NCBI GenBank assembly: GCA_025362535.1
Contig: JANYGE010000356.1
Location: 1-8,373, forward strand
Reading direction: 5' to 3'
Length of the DNA: 8,373 bases
Origin: Hyphomicrobiales bacterium
GTDB lineage: Bacteria > Pseudomonadota > Alphaproteobacteria > Rhizobiales > Aestuariivirgaceae
This document shows positions 6,676 through 8,373 of this stretch, piece after piece. The notes under the pieces are model-generated. The model saw only the letters and a list, made by a program, of their open reading frames with translations. It did not search any database and was not told the DNA's origin. The position numbers and the translations under genes are program-made. Positions within the stretch are counted from its first letter, which is position 1. Each line of letters starts with the position of its first letter.

Positions 6676-6758
6676 GCGCAAGGCCGAACGTGGCACACAA
6701 ACATTTTACCGTGGCAAGCACGGTGAAATTAAACGGTTGATATGAAAGCGCCTTGCGC
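6676..6758 (-). other. Potentially structured leader RNA of the binding-protein operon
   Basis: GCGCAAGGC at 6676-6684 and GCCTTGCGC at 6750-6758 are perfectly complementary over 9 bases. They enclose an imperfect 27-base palindrome at 6703-6729 with arms ATTT-t-ACCGTG and CACGGT-g-AAAT around the loop GCAAG. The outer 9-bp stem competes with a small local hairpin, AGCGC-CTT-GCGCT, at 6747-6759. If transcription starts near 6810 this would lie in a leader of about 180 nucleotides. It resembles no riboswitch class I recognise, and the inner palindrome could instead be a DNA operator. No function is claimed. Confidence 0.3.
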
Positions 6759-6816
6759 TCGTCTATCCCTCCCTTGTTGACCGCGATTCTTAGCGTCGCT
6801 GGTTTCCATTGCAATT

Positions 6817-6845
6817 AGCATACTAAATAACATTTCAGAATGCAA
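6817..6845 (-). promoter_or_regulatory. Possible promoter of the binding-protein/permease operon
   Basis: On the minus strand, TTGCAT (6845-6840) and TATGCT (6822-6817) are separated by 17 bases. The -10 box matches the consensus at 4 of 6 positions and the -35 box at 3 of 6, so it would need help or be weak. The candidate operator and its inverted repeat cover the -35 box and part of the spacer, as expected for a regulated promoter. Transcription would start near 6810. Confidence 0.4.
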
Positions 6846-6852
6846 ATGTTTC
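6829..6852. promoter_or_regulatory. Candidate operator, copy 2, with inverted repeat
   Basis: The arms AACATTT (6829-6835) and AAATGTT (6844-6850) form a perfect 7-bp inverted repeat around 8 bases, the size and symmetry of a dimer site. It contains the core TGCAAATGT (6841-6849) shared with the site at 390-405. It covers the -35 region of the leftward promoter and lies just upstream of the first possible start codon of the regulator gene. A single site here could therefore control both the transporter operon and the regulator's own expression. Confidence 0.45.
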
Positions 6853-6868
6853 GTTTAGTCGTTTTTTA

Positions 6869-7930
6869 GTGAAGCAATTGTATGTGTGTGTGCAAGTTTG
6901 TATCTTCTCCTTCACAATTAACAACGGGTTGAGTCCATTGGAAAAATCCACCGAACCCTCCACCGAACCACCTGCCCTTGAGCGCGGTGCTGGCCGCATT
7001 GCGCGCAACCGTATGCGCATTGCATGGATGTATTATGTCGAAGGTTTGACGCAAAACGAAATTGCTGACCGGCTGGGGATTGGCCGCGTGACGGTTGTTC
7101 GCAATATCAATGAAGCGATTAAACAGCGCGAAGTTAAAATCTGGATTGAAGGCAATGTTGCCGAATGCATTGAGATTGAAGGCCAGCTCAAAGCGGCATT
7201 TAATTTTAAAGAGGCAATTGTGGTGCCGGAACCCTCCACACTGGCGGGCATCACCAAATCCATCGGCAATGCAGCTGGCATGTATATCTCCGAAACATTG
7301 CGCGATGGCATGACTGTTGGTGTGGGGTGGGGTGCAACACTCTATGAATCACTGCAAACGCTGACGACCAAGCCGCTTGAAAATGTGCAAGTGATCTCGC
7401 TGCTCGGAGGCGTTGTGCAGGCAAGGCGCTTCAATCCGGCAGAATTTGCCTGGCAATTTGCACGGGCGATTGGGGCTGATTGTTATTTGCTGCAAGCGCC
7501 TGCGGTGGTCGATTCCCCTGCCACGCGCGAGGCGCTGGTTGAGCGTTGCGGTTTGAGCGATGTGTTCAAGCGCGCCGAGAGGCTTGATATTGCGATGCTC
7601 AGTGCGGGCAACATGGGCCCCAATTCCACGGCGTTTCGTTTTAACATGTTGACCGAGCAAGACCGGCTGGAATTGATCAAGCTGGGGGCTGTTGGTGATT
7701 TGCTCTATAATTTTTTTGATATGAATGGAAAACTGATTGATCATCCGGTCAATCAGCGCATCATGTCTTTGCCCATATCACAATTGCGCGATGTGCCATT
7801 GCGGGTGATTTCAGCGGGTGGCGATGAAAAAGTTCAGGCCATACTGGGGGCAATCAAATTGATTGATTGCAATGTCTTGATTACCAATGAAAAGACCGCC
7901 AAAGATTTACTGGCCCATAAAGGAACGTGA
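6869..7930 (+). CDS. SorC-family (sugar-binding) transcriptional regulator
   Basis: An N-terminal helix-turn-helix (about residues 61-80, TQNEIADRLGIGRVTVVRNI) is followed by the long SorC effector domain. Landmarks are GMTVGVGWGATLYES (137-151), SLLGGVVQA (167-175), AGNMGPNSTAF (226-236), LGAVGDLLYNFFDMNGK (262-278) and AGGDEKVQAILGAI (306-319). Family members bind phosphorylated sugars or related intermediates and control adjacent catabolic operons. The coordinates give the longest frame, which starts at GTG 6869 and has 353 residues. That start has no ribosome site, and its first 20 residues look non-coding. TTG at 6929 or 6938 (333 or 330 residues) fits the family length better, so the true start is unresolved. 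A 12-bp tandem duplication at 6947-6970 encodes STEPSTEP just before the DNA-binding domain. It probably acts on the two divergent control regions of this locus. Confidence 0.9.
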   Translation: MKQLYVCVQVCIFSFTINNGLSPLEKSTEPSTEPPALERGAGRIARNRMRIAWMYYVEGLTQNEIADRLGIGRVTVVRNINEAIKQREVKIWIEGNVAECIEIEGQLKAAFNFKEAIVVPEPSTLAGITKSIGNAAGMYISETLRDGMTVGVGWGATLYESLQTLTTKPLENVQVISLLGGVVQARRFNPAEFAWQFARAIGADCYLLQAPAVVDSPATREALVERCGLSDVFKRAERLDIAMLSAGNMGPNSTAFRFNMLTEQDRLELIKLGAVGDLLYNFFDMNGKLIDHPVNQRIMSLPISQLRDVPLRVISAGGDEKVQAILGAIKLIDCNVLITNEKTAKDLLAHKGT

Positions 7931-7933
7931 TAA

Positions 7934-8373
7934 ATGCGCATTGATGCAATTTCGATTGGTCGCAACCCCCCGAAGGAAGTGAACGTCATCGTTGAAGTTC
8001 CAGTCGGTGGTGAACCGATAAAATATGAAATGGACAAGGAAGCCGGCACACTGGTGGTGGACCGGTTTCTCTATACGTCGATGCGCTATCCCGGCAATTA
8101 TGGTTTCATTCCGCACACACTTTCAGGCGATGGTGATCCTGTGGATGTGCTGATCGCCAACCAGCGCGGCATCGTGCCCGGTGCAGTCATCGCTTGCCGC
8201 CCGGTTGGGGTTCTTAAAATGCAGGATGAAGCAGGCGGCGATGAAAAAATTATCGCCGTGCCCGTGCCCCGCCTGACGCGGCGTTATGAGAATGTGCATA
8301 ATTATCTGGACCTGCCGGATATCACCATCCAGCAGATCGAACATTTTTTCCAACACTACAAAGATCTGGAGAC
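7934..8373 (+). CDS. ppa: Inorganic pyrophosphatase, family I (C-terminus cut by window edge)
   Basis: This cytoplasmic housekeeping enzyme hydrolyses pyrophosphate to two phosphates and so pulls biosynthetic reactions forward. The 146 visible residues, of roughly 175-180, carry the signature DGDPVDVLI (66-74). The active-site residues expected from the E. coli enzyme are present with an offset of one: E21, K30, E32, R44, Y56, D66, D68, D71, D98, D103, K105, Y142 and K143. AAAGGAA at 7918-7924 is the ribosome site for the ATG. The gene begins 3 bases after the regulator's stop codon, so at least part of its transcription may come through the regulator gene. It is probably the conserved chromosomal neighbour beside which the catabolic locus sits, not part of the pathway. 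Confidence 0.97.
   Translation, partial: MRIDAISIGRNPPKEVNVIVEVPVGGEPIKYEMDKEAGTLVVDRFLYTSMRYPGNYGFIPHTLSGDGDPVDVLIANQRGIVPGAVIACRPVGVLKMQDEAGGDEKIIAVPVPRLTRRYENVHNYLDLPDITIQQIEHFFQHYKDLE

Larger units (their letters stand above)
6628..6868. promoter_or_regulatory. Divergent control region between binding-protein and regulator genes
   Basis: This gap of 241 bases has no credible gene. On the right it holds a candidate operator and a probable leftward promoter. On the left it holds a long leader for the binding-protein mRNA, with self-complementary segments. The 8-mer TTGCAATT at 6809-6816 also occurs in the other control region at 346-353. A 7-base direct repeat, CGTGGCA, at 6689-6695 and 6710-6716 is spaced 21 bp, two helical turns. 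No convincing rightward promoter for the regulator was found. Confidence 0.55.

Noticed and set aside
6614..6814. Short minus-strand frame covering the leader of the binding-protein gene
   Set aside because: No ribosome site and no plausible protein features were found. It overlaps the binding-protein start in another frame, and the region reads better as control DNA or leader RNA.
1..8373. CRISPR arrays, tRNA or rRNA genes, insertion sequences, integrases, toxin-antitoxin or defence genes
   Set aside because: Both strands were read for spaced direct repeats, terminal inverted repeats, cloverleaf-like segments and typical protein motifs of these classes. None was seen. The only tandem repeat is the 12-bp duplication in the regulator gene.

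Overview
The window looks like part of an alphaproteobacterial chromosome, probably Hyphomicrobiales (Rhizobiales) or a relative. The basis is the style of the proteins: a short PmtA-type phospholipid N-methyltransferase, a MalEFGK-type polyol/sugar transporter with a Tat-exported binding protein, a SorC-family regulator and an alphaproteobacterial family I pyrophosphatase. Base composition is near 50% GC by eye. No RNA gene, insertion sequence, integrase or CRISPR array is visible. Gene density is high and all the complete reading frames are intact.

Layout, left to right. (1) The first 81 codons of a MalK/UgpC-type ABC ATPase on the minus strand, cut by the window edge. (2) A 177-bp divergent control region rich in palindromes, with a good sigma70-like promoter pointing right. 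(3) A plus-strand cluster: a COG4091-type NAD(P)-dependent oxidoreductase with a C-terminal SAF domain, a PfkB-family sugar kinase and a PmtA-like methyltransferase. (4) A convergent minus-strand ABC operon transcribed right to left: substrate-binding protein, MalF-type permease, MalG-type permease. A hairpin sits between the binding-protein gene and the permeases. The stop codons of the MalG-type permease and of the methyltransferase share one CTAG. (5) A 241-bp divergent control region with a probable operator and a leader that can form RNA structure. (6) A plus-strand SorC-family regulator, followed after 3 bp by the inorganic pyrophosphatase gene ppa, cut by the right edge.

Taken together this is a carbohydrate or polyol (or sugar-acid) uptake and catabolism locus. 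The ABC importer brings in the substrate, the oxidoreductase and kinase probably convert it to a phosphorylated intermediate, and the SorC regulator probably senses a phosphorylated pathway intermediate. A 16-bp element conserved at 13 of 16 positions (core TGCAAATGT) lies in both divergent control regions and is the best candidate for the regulator's operator. The substrate cannot be named from the sequence. The combination of a SAF-domain dehydrogenase, a PfkB kinase, a large binding protein and a PmtA-like enzyme matches no textbook pathway known to me and is the part most worth following up.
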